In this document: positions 18,740-26,461 of the stretch, piece after piece | Position numbering within the stretch: the stretch's first letter is position 1 | Layout of the letters: the number at the start of each line of letters is the position of its first letter | From: an uncultured Pelagibacteraceae bacterium | GTDB taxonomy: Bacteria; Pseudomonadota; Alphaproteobacteria; Pelagibacterales; Pelagibacteraceae | Assembly: GCA_902573865.1 (NCBI GenBank) | Contig: CACGLI010000006.1 | Location: 1 to 41,853 of the forward strand | Length of the DNA: 41,853 nucleotides | Direction of reading: 5' to 3' | Translations under genes and position numbers: made by a program | Notes under the pieces: model-generated | What the model was told of the DNA's origin: nothing | What the model saw: the letters and a program-made list of their open reading frames with translations, nothing else | The model's database searches: none

Positions 18740-19633
18740 ATGAATAAAAAAGCTTTCTCTCTTATTTGTGCAGTAAGTTGTTCGTTAATTTGGGGATCAG
18801 CTTTTGTTGCTCAAGAAATGGGTATGGATTATAATGGTCCATTCACTTTTACTTTCGGTAGACTATTTCTTGGATTTCTTACTCTAGTCCCATTTTTATT
18901 CATCTTTGAATATAAACAAGTTAATTCTATAATTTTTAAGAGGGTGAATATATTAAATCTTTTACTAATTGGATTTCTTCTTTCAATGGGGAATGTTTTG
19001 CAACAATACGCCCTTCTCTATACAGACGTAGCTAACACGGCAGTATTTACAATTTTTTATGTAATTTTAGTTCCATTTGTTGCGTACTACTTTTTTTCAA
19101 AAAATATTCATAAATCTGTTTGGCTATCTATTATTATTTGTTTATTTGGAGGAATACTTTTAACTGAGTTTGATAACATTCGAGTGAGAATAGGAGATAG
19201 TATTGCAGTTTTTAATGCGTTGTTTTGGGCGTTTCATATTGTTTTTATTTCAAGATTTTTAAGAATATTTAATTATCCAATTACTATTGCATGCCTTCAA
19301 TGTCTGATCGCATCAATATTTGCATTAATGCCAGCTTTTGTTTTCGAAAGTGTTAAGTTTTCGAATATGGTTCTGGATGGAAAAGAAATGTTATACGCTG
19401 GAGTTCTATCAAGTGGTGTAGCCTTTCTTTTACAAATTTATGGTCAGCAAAACCTATCGCCTGCTCCTGTAGCTATTATTTTTTCACTTGAAGGTGTATT
19501 TGCTTCAATTTTTGGATGGATTATTTTAGGCCAGTTTTTAAATGAAATAAAAATTGTCGGAATAATACTTATTTTATTTGCAGTTATTTTTTCACAATTA
19601 GCTCCGTTATATGATAAAAAAAAGTATGGATGA
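18740..19633 (+). CDS. EamA/DMT-family transporter
   Basis: 297 residues with ten predicted hydrophobic helices in two repeated EamA halves. The first contains WGSAFVAQEMG near residues 19-29; the second has a conserved proline-rich turn before helix 9 (NLSPAPVAIIFSLEGVF). Members export or import metabolites such as amino acids, nucleotides or S-adenosylmethionine; the substrate cannot be read from sequence. It follows aceF by 23 bp and overlaps the next hotdog gene, so it may belong to the same transcript, without implying a shared function. Confidence 0.85.
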   Translation: MNKKAFSLICAVSCSLIWGSAFVAQEMGMDYNGPFTFTFGRLFLGFLTLVPFLFIFEYKQVNSIIFKRVNILNLLLIGFLLSMGNVLQQYALLYTDVANTAVFTIFYVILVPFVAYYFFSKNIHKSVWLSIIICLFGGILLTEFDNIRVRIGDSIAVFNALFWAFHIVFISRFLRIFNYPITIACLQCLIASIFALMPAFVFESVKFSNMVLDGKEMLYAGVLSSGVAFLLQIYGQQNLSPAPVAIIFSLEGVFASIFGWIILGQFLNEIKIVGIILILFAVIFSQLAPLYDKKKYG

Positions 19634-20003
19634 GTCTAAAAAAGGATTTATAAAAAGTTTGGGAGGGATCTCTTTTGAAAAAAAAGATGAAAAAAACTTT
19701 GAGTTTTCCTCCACAGTTAAAGAGACACATTTAAACACTGGGGGTATCGCCCATGGGGGTTTTTTGGCATCTATCGCCGACGCTGGAATGGGATCAGCAG
19801 CTCATATGATATCCGAAGATAGAAGATGTGTGACTATAAACTTAGAACTCAAGTTTATTTCTGCAGGGAAGTTAAACGACAAATTAATCGGAAAAGTGAA
19901 AATATTAAAAAAAACCAAAACATTGATATTTATTTCATGCGAAATATCTGGAAGTACAGAAATTGTTGCTTCAGCTACTGGAACTTGGAAGATTTTGAAT
20001 TAG
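19626..20003 (+). CDS. PaaI-type hotdog-fold thioesterase
   Basis: About 125 residues. The hotdog core contains NTGGIAHGGFLASIADAGMG, the PaaI/4HBT signature in which HGG and the following Asp position an acyl-CoA thioester. It hydrolyses some acyl-CoA in the cytosol; the specific acyl group is unknown. I prefer the ATG at 19626, which overlaps the transporter by 8 bp. An in-frame ATG at 19611 would add five Lys-rich residues and overlap more. The stop overlaps that of the convergent 50-residue ORF by 3 bp. Confidence 0.85.
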   Translation: MDESKKGFIKSLGGISFEKKDEKNFEFSSTVKETHLNTGGIAHGGFLASIADAGMGSAAHMISEDRRCVTINLELKFISAGKLNDKLIGKVKILKKTKTLIFISCEISGSTEIVASATGTWKILN

Positions 20004-20152
20004 TTTCTTTTTTGTCTTATTTTTCTTATACCACAATCTTTACATTTTATCGTTTCAGTTGAGCTTGCAGGTCCAAAACCGTATTGAGTATCGATGATTT
20101 CGTATCTATGCCAGCCTAATTTGCACAATAATTTATACAACCGGTCAATCAT
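20000..20152 (-). CDS. small zinc-finger-like protein (resembles DUF1660)
   Basis: A 50-residue ORF, starting at the ATG complementary to 20150-20152 and ending in TAA. It has Cys10, His15 and a Cys37-x2-Cys40 pair, which could bind one zinc, and a basic tail (RKIRQKRN). The pattern of an N-terminal C-x4-H in a GWHRY-like context followed by KCKDCG resembles the small DUF1660 family, often found in prophages. No Shine-Dalgarno sequence is visible. Its stop overlaps that of the convergent thioesterase. No mobile-element context is present, so prophage origin is not supported here. Function unknown. Confidence 0.6.
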   Translation of the reverse strand: MIDRLYKLLCKLGWHRYEIIDTQYGFGPASSTETIKCKDCGIRKIRQKRN

Positions 20153-20168
20153 AATTTTGACAACAAAT

Positions 20169-20195
20169 TAATTACCATAGAATTGGAGGTAATTA
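20169..20195 (+). promoter_or_regulatory. inverted repeat enclosing the Shine-Dalgarno of the 19-residue ORF
   Basis: TAATTACC (20169-20176) and GGTAATTA (20188-20195) are a perfect 8-bp pair with an 11-nt loop. The GGAGG Shine-Dalgarno (20185-20189) spans loop and stem, 8 nt before the ATG. Folded, the hairpin would partly hide the ribosome site. A TTGACA (20157-20162) and TAGAAT (20178-20183, 15-bp spacer) could instead start transcription inside the repeat, in which case the dyad would act as DNA. Confidence 0.45.
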
Positions 20196-20197
20196 GT

Positions 20198-20257
20198 ATG
20201 ACAGGCGTCGAAGTAATTGTTTTGTCTTTTATTGTATTCGCATTTTTAAACCAATAA
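20198..20257 (+). CDS. putative 19-residue single-helix membrane peptide
   Basis: The ATG at 20198 opens a 20-codon frame: a short polar start (MTGVE), about 12 hydrophobic residues (VIVLSFIVFAFL), then NQ and TAA. What makes it more than noise is the strong GGAGG Shine-Dalgarno 8 nt upstream, rare among the starts in this window. It lies divergent from the 50-residue zinc-finger-like ORF, 45 bp away. The hydrophobic stretch is short for spanning the membrane, so peripheral insertion is also possible. No family recognised. Confidence 0.45.
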   Translation: MTGVEVIVLSFIVFAFLNQ

Positions 20258-20273
20258 AAGGCCAAAATTAATA

Positions 20274-21614
20274 TTATAGTTTAATTAGCGCAATTGATGG
20301 AGTGAGTTCAAAAATTGCGATTAGGGACTGACTTTCTTTATCGTATTTTAAATCTCTAATTCTCTGGTTTTTAAAATAGATTCTGTCCTCAGTAAGAATT
20401 TTTTCATTTTGTAAATCAACTTCAAACACATATATCGACCCAGCTCTTAAAGAGGATGCGTATAAGAAACTTTTTCCCTTGCTATCTTCTGTTGTATGGA
20501 TGATCTCACTTATACCAATAGATGGTGTAAAGTTTTTAAAAGGTTCAATAAATCCAAATTCTTTATGGGATTTTTTATAAGGATCTGTTCCATCATATTC
20601 GATACCATACGAGGAAACATTCCATCCAAAATTTTGTAATTTTTTAAAAGATTTATTTAAATTTATTTCATCGCCACCTTTAGGGCCATGCTCTGAATTA
20701 AGAATTATATTTTTTTCAGGAATATATGCTAAACCTTGTGGGTTCCGGTGACCAAAAGATATAATTTTAGCATCACCATTTTTTTTATTTACTGATAAAA
20801 TTTTACCAAATGATGATTTTAAATCTTGAGCTTTTTCCTGATTAGTAAATGTTCCTACAGAGAATAAAATTTTATCATTTTTGAATTTTTCTATTCTGCC
20901 TCCGGTCTGAACAGAGTAATTTTGATGGTATTCATTTAAGTCAAATAATCTTTCAAAAACAAGATTGTCTTTATTAAATTTTGCTTTAAAAATATTAAGT
21001 GTAGTTCCTTTTGTATTTTTAATTACTGTTGTTATATATATATGTTGTTCAAGTTCATCGTAATATAAATCTCTAACTCCTAAAAATTTATTATTTAAAC
21101 TTTCAATTTTAGTCACTAAGTTATTCGGGATAATTTTTTGATCTAATTTTTTATTTTGTAGATTATTTTTTTTAAAAATTATAATTTCTCCCAATCCTGA
21201 TAGGGCAATTATATTTTCTTCGATAATTTCAACATAATGAGCTCTTTTTGAGTTTTCATTAGCTTTCCAACCTAAATTTACATCCAATCTTTTAAATGGT
21301 AAAAAAAATTCTTTAATTAAGTATTTACGCCCTAAATCCTCAGATTTTATTTTTTTTTCTGAAATTAAAAGACCTTGATACCCTTGTGACTCTTTTTTTT
21401 CAATAAGTCTATTATTTTTAATTTCATAATACTTTGACCGCAATTCACTCAAAAAATTATTCTTAATACCCTCTTTAATGTTTTGTGGAATTAGCTCTTT
21501 TACAAAAAGATAAAACTTATTTTGTTTATCATACTGATTTGTTAGTAAAGGCCATGATATAAATAAAATAAAAACAAAAACTATAAAAACAGCTATAAAA
21601 CCCTTTTTTTTCAT
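20274..21614 (-). CDS. membrane-anchored glucose/sorbosone dehydrogenase-like beta-propeller
   Basis: 446 residues. An N-terminal signal anchor (about residues 5-25) precedes a periplasmic domain with the family marks FGHRNPQG, SEHGPKGGDEIN and NFGWNVSSYGIEYDG. These match the PQQ-dependent sugar dehydrogenase (GSDH) six-bladed propeller, whose active site uses the His/Arg and Glu/His of these motifs. Whether it binds PQQ or oxidises sugars is not known. It starts 5 bp after the TRAP permease stop on the same strand, which suggests it is produced with, and possibly serves, that transporter, for example by acting on a periplasmic substrate. Confidence 0.8.
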   Translation of the reverse strand: MKKKGFIAVFIVFVFILFISWPLLTNQYDKQNKFYLFVKELIPQNIKEGIKNNFLSELRSKYYEIKNNRLIEKKESQGYQGLLISEKKIKSEDLGRKYLIKEFFLPFKRLDVNLGWKANENSKRAHYVEIIEENIIALSGLGEIIIFKKNNLQNKKLDQKIIPNNLVTKIESLNNKFLGVRDLYYDELEQHIYITTVIKNTKGTTLNIFKAKFNKDNLVFERLFDLNEYHQNYSVQTGGRIEKFKNDKILFSVGTFTNQEKAQDLKSSFGKILSVNKKNGDAKIISFGHRNPQGLAYIPEKNIILNSEHGPKGGDEINLNKSFKKLQNFGWNVSSYGIEYDGTDPYKKSHKEFGFIEPFKNFTPSIGISEIIHTTEDSKGKSFLYASSLRAGSIYVFEVDLQNEKILTEDRIYFKNQRIRDLKYDKESQSLIAIFELTPSIALIKL

Positions 21615-21619
21615 TTTGA

Positions 21620-23965
21620 CTAATTAGATTTTCTTTTGTAATTCATAAAACCAAATAATATTAAAAGTATTACAGAAAAAGGATAAATTATAGATTTATT
21701 TGGCCGCATCAAATTTTCTGTTTTAACTTCAGTTATAATATCCCCAGTTTCAAAACCGCTCTTTTTTGCTAAACCATTCCATTTAAGCGTATCTACTCTT
21801 AAGATTTGATCCTCTTCACTCAAATTTATTCCATAATCTTCTAAATTAAACTCATTCTGAAATGAAGATTTTTTGATAACAATTAATTTATACCTGTCAC
21901 CATATTCTGTTTGTCTGGTGATTTTTATATGAGTTTCTTTATTTGGATTAAATTTTGAGATTAAAAGCTCATTTTTAGCTAAATTTATATTTTCAAATTC
22001 TGGGTAAAACTTATCTAAAATATATCCTGGTCTAAACAGTGACATTGAGATAGCTAAAAATATAATTATCTCATACCACTTTAATTTATTAAACAACCAA
22101 CCCTGTGTTGATGCAGTAAAAACTAAAATTGCGATTAAAGATGTTATCACTACAGTTAATCCGTGCCAAAAATTTTCTATGCCTATCAACAGCAACTCTG
22201 GATTAAAAATAAAAACGATAGGTAATATGCCTGTTCTTAAACTATACCAAAAAGCTTGAATACCAGTTTTAATTGGATCAGCTTTTGATATCGCGGCTGC
22301 AGCATATGAGGCGAGACCTACTGGTGGGGTAACATCTGCCATCAAACCATAGTAGAAAACATACAAATGAATGGCTATTAAAGGAAAAACATATCCAGAC
22401 GCACTTCCCACTTCTACTACTACCTGGGCCATTAAAGCTGCAACCACCAAATAGTTTGCTGTTGTTGGTAGACCCATTCCAAGTATAATGCAGAGCACTG
22501 CTGTCAATAAAAGAAGTGTAATTACATTTCCTCCGGAGATAGCTTCAACAATAACTATCAAATTGTTACTCAAACCAGTTGATGCAACTGCACCAACAAT
22601 TATACCAGCTGTTGCTATAGCAATTGCAACACTTATCATATTTAGAGCACCTTTTTCTAAACCAGTAATAACTTTGTTATAACCCTCTCTTAGTCCATTT
22701 AAAAATCCCTCATTCAATCGAATAGCAGTAAGAACCTCTTTTATAATTATAATAATAAACAATGATAAAATTGAATAAAATACTGCTGAAGCTGCTGTCC
22801 AACGCTCAACTAGCAATAAGTAGACTAAAATAAAAATTGGTATTAAAAAATGAATACCACTTATAAATGTTTTTCCTAGTTCTGGTATTTGATCATCTGG
22901 TAGTCCTTTGATATTTAATTTTACTGACTCTAAGTGTGAAATATAAAACAAGGCTATGTAAGAAATAATAGCGGGTAAAAAAGCGTGAGTAATAACTGTA
23001 AAATATGAGATACCAAGCAGTTCAGCCATTACAAACGCAGCAGCGCCCATAATTGGTGGCATAATCTGTCCATTAACTGATGCCGCAACTTCAATGGCAC
23101 CTGCTTTCGTAGGTGTGAGACCAGTTCTTTTCATTATTGGAATCGTGAAAGTTCCAGTTGTTACAGTATTTGCAACTGATGATCCAGATATCAATCCAGT
23201 CAATCCAGATGCTAAAATTGCAGCCTTTGCTGGACCACCTCTCATTTTACCTACTAATGCAAAAGCCAGATTGAGAAAATATTTACCACCACCTGCTGCA
23301 TCTAATGTGGCTCCAAACAAAACAAAAAGAAAAATAAAACTAACTGAAACACTAATAGGTATTCCAAAAATTGCTTCTCCTCCAAACCAATGATAACCAA
23401 CCAGTCTTGTTAACGATAAACCTTGGTGAGATATTAAATCGGGCATTTTTTGACCAAAAATTGAAAACAGTAAAAAAATTAAAGCTATAACTACTAATGG
23501 AATTCCAATAGCCCTTCTTGTAGCTTCTAAAAGAAGTAAAATACCTAAGCTTCCAAGAATTAGTTCGTAAGGGACCTTAAAACCAAATAAATCAAATGAA
23601 GCTAGGATACCCTGCCTGTAAACTAAAGCTTCGTACTCCGTTACTAAATAGAGTGTAGCTAAAATTGAAATTAAAGCTAAAAAAAAGTCAAAAAAATTTA
23701 TCGGCGAATTCCTTTTTGTTTTAAAGACTGGGTACGCTAAAAAACAAAGGCCCATACCAAAAGCCAGATGAATTGCTCTTGCAGGTACGTCAATGAATTT
23801 ACCAAAATCTAATAAGAATGGAAGCGGTGAGGCATACCACAATTGAAATAATGACCAGCTTATAGCTATAAATCCAACGAGTTTTAAATTCCAATTTTTA
23901 AGGATTCTTCTAGAGCCACCTTCTTCATCGTGTTGCTTAAAGAAATTTTCTTTAACTTCTGGCAT
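21620..23965 (-). CDS. TRAP-TAXI transporter fused 4TM/12TM permease
   Basis: 781 residues. The small (4-helix) and large (12-helix) TRAP membrane subunits are fused in one chain, as is standard for TAXI systems. The large-subunit half has GLISGSSVANTVTTG and GLPTTANYL, typical of DctM-like proteins. A C-terminal extension (about residues 640-781) lies outside the transport core. It includes a PDZ-like stretch (WNGLAKKSGFETGDII) and a final helix, matching the DUF3394 extension of many TAXI permeases. Uptake uses an ion gradient; the substrate is unknown. A strong terminator separates it from the binding-protein gene upstream, so its expression depends on readthrough. GSDH follows after 5 bp. 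Confidence 0.95.
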   Translation of the reverse strand: MPEVKENFFKQHDEEGGSRRILKNWNLKLVGFIAISWSLFQLWYASPLPFLLDFGKFIDVPARAIHLAFGMGLCFLAYPVFKTKRNSPINFFDFFLALISILATLYLVTEYEALVYRQGILASFDLFGFKVPYELILGSLGILLLLEATRRAIGIPLVVIALIFLLFSIFGQKMPDLISHQGLSLTRLVGYHWFGGEAIFGIPISVSVSFIFLFVLFGATLDAAGGGKYFLNLAFALVGKMRGGPAKAAILASGLTGLISGSSVANTVTTGTFTIPIMKRTGLTPTKAGAIEVAASVNGQIMPPIMGAAAFVMAELLGISYFTVITHAFLPAIISYIALFYISHLESVKLNIKGLPDDQIPELGKTFISGIHFLIPIFILVYLLLVERWTAASAVFYSILSLFIIIIIKEVLTAIRLNEGFLNGLREGYNKVITGLEKGALNMISVAIAIATAGIIVGAVASTGLSNNLIVIVEAISGGNVITLLLLTAVLCIILGMGLPTTANYLVVAALMAQVVVEVGSASGYVFPLIAIHLYVFYYGLMADVTPPVGLASYAAAAISKADPIKTGIQAFWYSLRTGILPIVFIFNPELLLIGIENFWHGLTVVITSLIAILVFTASTQGWLFNKLKWYEIIIFLAISMSLFRPGYILDKFYPEFENINLAKNELLISKFNPNKETHIKITRQTEYGDRYKLIVIKKSSFQNEFNLEDYGINLSEEDQILRVDTLKWNGLAKKSGFETGDIITEVKTENLMRPNKSIIYPFSVILLILFGFMNYKRKSN

Positions 23966-23976
23966 TTACATAGAAT

Positions 23977-24009
23977 AAAAAAAAAGGCCCAGTTTTTCAA
24001 CTGGGCCTT
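23977..24009 (-). terminator. intrinsic terminator between TAXI binding protein and permease
   Basis: Perfect 11-bp stem AAGGCCCAGTT/AACTGGGCCTT (23984-23994 with 23999-24009) with a 4-nt loop. On the minus strand it is followed by nine U residues (23977-23985). It starts 13 bp after the binding-protein stop and ends 11 bp before the permease ATG. Partial readthrough would give much more binding protein than permease. Confidence 0.9.
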
Positions 24010-24022
24010 AAGTTTTTTAGAC

Positions 24023-25021
24023 TTACATTAAGCCTTTTTCTTTATAGTATTTGACTGCACCAGGATGTAACGGAGCAGAAAGACCATCAACGATCATTTT
24101 CTTTGGATCTAAATTTGCAAAAGCTGGATGTTGTTTTTTAAAATCATCAAGATTTTCAAAAACAGCTTTTGTAACTGAATATACTAGGTCCTCAGAAACA
24201 TCTGCGCTCGTCACGAATGATGCCATAACACCAAAAGTTGTTACATCTTTTTTAGAAGTTTTGTAAGTTCCTTTTGGAATAGTTGCAAATGCATAAAAAG
24301 GATTATCAGCTACCAGTTTTTTAACTGGGTCCGTATTTAAATTAATTATACTTGCGCCACATCCATCTGTTGACTGTGCAACACCTGCGTTTGGAACACC
24401 TACTGTGTAACCAAATGCATCGATTTTTTTATCACAAAGAGCTCCTGACTGTTCAGAAGAAGTAAGTTCAGAAGTAGCACCAAAATAACCAGTGTCTACA
24501 CCGTGAGCTTCCATAAGAACTTCAAAAGTCCCTCTTTGACCAGAACCAGGATTACCTATGTTAACCTTTTTACCTTTTAAGGATTTCCAGTCTTTAATCT
24601 TTGAACCTTTTCTAGCTATTATTTGAAATGGCTCTGGATGAGCTGAAAAAACAGCTCTTAATTTGTCATAAGGTTTTACTTTGTCAGGTCTTGTTCCATT
24701 ATAAGCATGATATTGCCAATCTGATTGAGCTACTCCAAATTGTAACTCGCCTTGCATGATCTGACCTATGTTATAAGTTGAACCACCCGTAGATGGAGCA
24801 GAGCATCTGTATGCTTTATCTGTTCCTTTTTTTCTACCATGTTCTGCAGATTGTATTTTTGCTACCATTTTGCAAACAGCATTTCCTACTTGGAAATAAA
24901 CTCCTGTAGGTCCGCCAGTTCCTATTGAAAAGAACTCAGCCGATTTAGCTATTGAGTTAAATGGGCTTGAAACCGCAAATAATACTAATGCAGCAGAGAT
25001 TGTTGTTATTATTTTTTTCAT
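24023..25021 (-). CDS. TAXI-family TRAP transporter solute-binding protein
   Basis: Periplasmic binding protein, 332 residues from the chosen start: a signal peptide (MKKIITTISAALVLFAVSS, cleavage near residue 28), then SIGTGGPTGVYFQVGNAVC, the diagnostic TAXI N-terminus. Later motifs include GNPGSGQRGTFE and a QSGALCDKKIDAF stretch. I chose the Met at 25021 because AAAGGGAG lies just upstream and a signal peptide starts there; a longer frame from 25075 would add 18 unlikely residues. It has its own promoter and terminator, so it is probably highly expressed. TAXI ligands known elsewhere include glutamate and other carboxylates; this one is undetermined. Confidence 0.95.
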   Translation of the reverse strand: MKKIITTISAALVLFAVSSPFNSIAKSAEFFSIGTGGPTGVYFQVGNAVCKMVAKIQSAEHGRKKGTDKAYRCSAPSTGGSTYNIGQIMQGELQFGVAQSDWQYHAYNGTRPDKVKPYDKLRAVFSAHPEPFQIIARKGSKIKDWKSLKGKKVNIGNPGSGQRGTFEVLMEAHGVDTGYFGATSELTSSEQSGALCDKKIDAFGYTVGVPNAGVAQSTDGCGASIINLNTDPVKKLVADNPFYAFATIPKGTYKTSKKDVTTFGVMASFVTSADVSEDLVYSVTKAVFENLDDFKKQHPAFANLDPKKMIVDGLSAPLHPGAVKYYKEKGLM

Positions 25022-25046
25022 TGTATCTCCCTTTGTTAGTTGGATT

Positions 25047-25075
25047 ATTAAACTACTTTGACACTGCAAGGTCAA
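25047..25075 (-). promoter_or_regulatory. sigma70-type promoter of the TAXI binding-protein gene with overlapping dyad
   Basis: On the minus strand TTGACC (25070-25075), a 17-bp spacer and TTTAAT (25047-25052) precede the start codon by about 25 bp. A 6-bp inverted repeat TTTGAC-CTTGCAGT-GTCAAA spans the -35 and spacer, a plausible repressor or activator site. A Shine-Dalgarno AAAGGGAGAT follows. Confidence 0.6.
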
Positions 25076-25084
25076 AGAGATTCT

Positions 25085-26323
25085 TTAAAATTTTTTTGTC
25101 CAATTTGATAGTTTTTGTACACCTTCAACTACATTTGGTGCGTATTTTGAGATTAAGGCATCATCTATAATCGTGTTGTTTTGAATATTTCTTAGGAACA
25201 AAGAGCCGTCAAAATCTGTATAGCTTAATCTAACTATCATTTTTTTTGAATTAAAACCAAAATCACTTCCTGGCAACAAAGCCACACCTGTATCTTTCAA
25301 AATTGACTCACATAATTTTGCAGAATTCGTAAAATTGGTGTTTAGAAATTCGGGCATTAAGTAAAAGCCACCTTGTGGTTTATTTAAAATTACATTATTA
25401 GATTTCAAATTTCTATAAACATATTCTCCAACTGATTTTAGAATATTTATCGTACTTTTCAAATAATCATCGTAGTTTCCACTATAAGCTTCGACAGCGG
25501 CAAATTGAGTTGGGGTATTTACTGTTGAAAATGTTTCACTTGCCAAAACTTTCATACTTTCTAAGAAATTTTTATGTTTTTTAGGAGCAGCTATAAAACC
25601 AATTCTCCATCCACCAGCACCACACCATTTACTAAGTCCACTACTTATAAATGTATTTTCTGGATAATACTTTGAAATAGACTCGTACTTTTTATCAAAT
25701 GATAACTCAGTATAAATTTCGTCTGATAATATTATAAGATTATTTTTTTTTGCCGCATCTGCTAATTCTCTTAGATTATTACACTTTGTGCCGGAGGGAT
25801 TATTTGGAGAGTTAATAATCAAAATATTATTTTTGCTTTTTGACTTTTTGATTATTTTTTTGATCTGTGATGTTGTTGGAAACCAATTCTCATCTCTAGA
25901 AGTTTGAATCCAGTATACTTTATTTTCTGCTATTTTTGCTTGAGGATTGTAAGAAACCCAGCTTGATTCAGGTAATAATATATTTCCCTTAAAAGCTAAA
26001 TGCATTAAGTACATTGCTTCTTTCGATCCAGGAGTAATTAAAATATTTTCGGCAGGGTAATCGTTTCCTGTTCTTTTTAAAAGATATCTTGATATAGCCT
26101 CTCTTAAATCTAATAATCCTTTAACTGGTAGATAATCTTTTTTGGCAGCATTCAATTTTAAACATTCTACAATTTGCTCCGGAACTGGAAATGGTGATTG
26201 CCCAAAACCAAATCTATAAATCTTTTTACCTTTTTTAATTAAATCTTTTGATTTCTCGTTAATAGCTAGAGTAGATGAAGGTCTTAAGTTTTTTATTTTA
26301 TTTTTAATTGGGATTTTGCTCAT
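25085..26323 (-). CDS. PLP-dependent class I/II aminotransferase
   Basis: 412 residues, fold type I aminotransferase of the aspartate/aromatic group. The NSPNNPSGT motif and the PLP-lysine segment SSGLSKWCGAGGWRIG (Lys near residue 231) are present, with an Arg near the C-terminus (VRLSY) that would hold the substrate carboxylate. Amino donor and acceptor are not predictable. It sits 63 bp upstream of the TAXI binding-protein gene on the same strand, but that gene has its own promoter, so co-regulation is only possible, not shown. Confidence 0.88.
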   Translation of the reverse strand: MSKIPIKNKIKNLRPSSTLAINEKSKDLIKKGKKIYRFGFGQSPFPVPEQIVECLKLNAAKKDYLPVKGLLDLREAISRYLLKRTGNDYPAENILITPGSKEAMYLMHLAFKGNILLPESSWVSYNPQAKIAENKVYWIQTSRDENWFPTTSQIKKIIKKSKSKNNILIINSPNNPSGTKCNNLRELADAAKKNNLIILSDEIYTELSFDKKYESISKYYPENTFISSGLSKWCGAGGWRIGFIAAPKKHKNFLESMKVLASETFSTVNTPTQFAAVEAYSGNYDDYLKSTINILKSVGEYVYRNLKSNNVILNKPQGGFYLMPEFLNTNFTNSAKLCESILKDTGVALLPGSDFGFNSKKMIVRLSYTDFDGSLFLRNIQNNTIIDDALISKYAPNVVEGVQKLSNWTKKF

Positions 26324-26373
26324 GCACTAATTAAACGCTTTTTCGGTTATTTAAAATAATAAAATTGGAACAT

Positions 26374-26402
26374 TTGACATATTGATTCGGTCATGTTTTA
26401 AT
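26374..26402 (+). promoter_or_regulatory. sigma70-type promoter for the helicase-carD operon
   Basis: A consensus TTGACA (26374-26379), exact 17-bp spacer and TTTAAT (26397-26402) lie in the 138-bp divergent gap, about 60 bp before the helicase ATG. It is the best promoter match I found in the window. Confidence 0.6.
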
Positions 26403-26461
26403 CATATTTTGTTCTCTAAACTGATCTATATATAGTGTTAAATTAAAATTCAGACATAATT

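Noticed and set aside
25022-25075. 18-residue N-terminal extension of the TAXI binding protein
   Set aside because: It covers the predicted promoter and RBS; the signal peptide starts at 25021.
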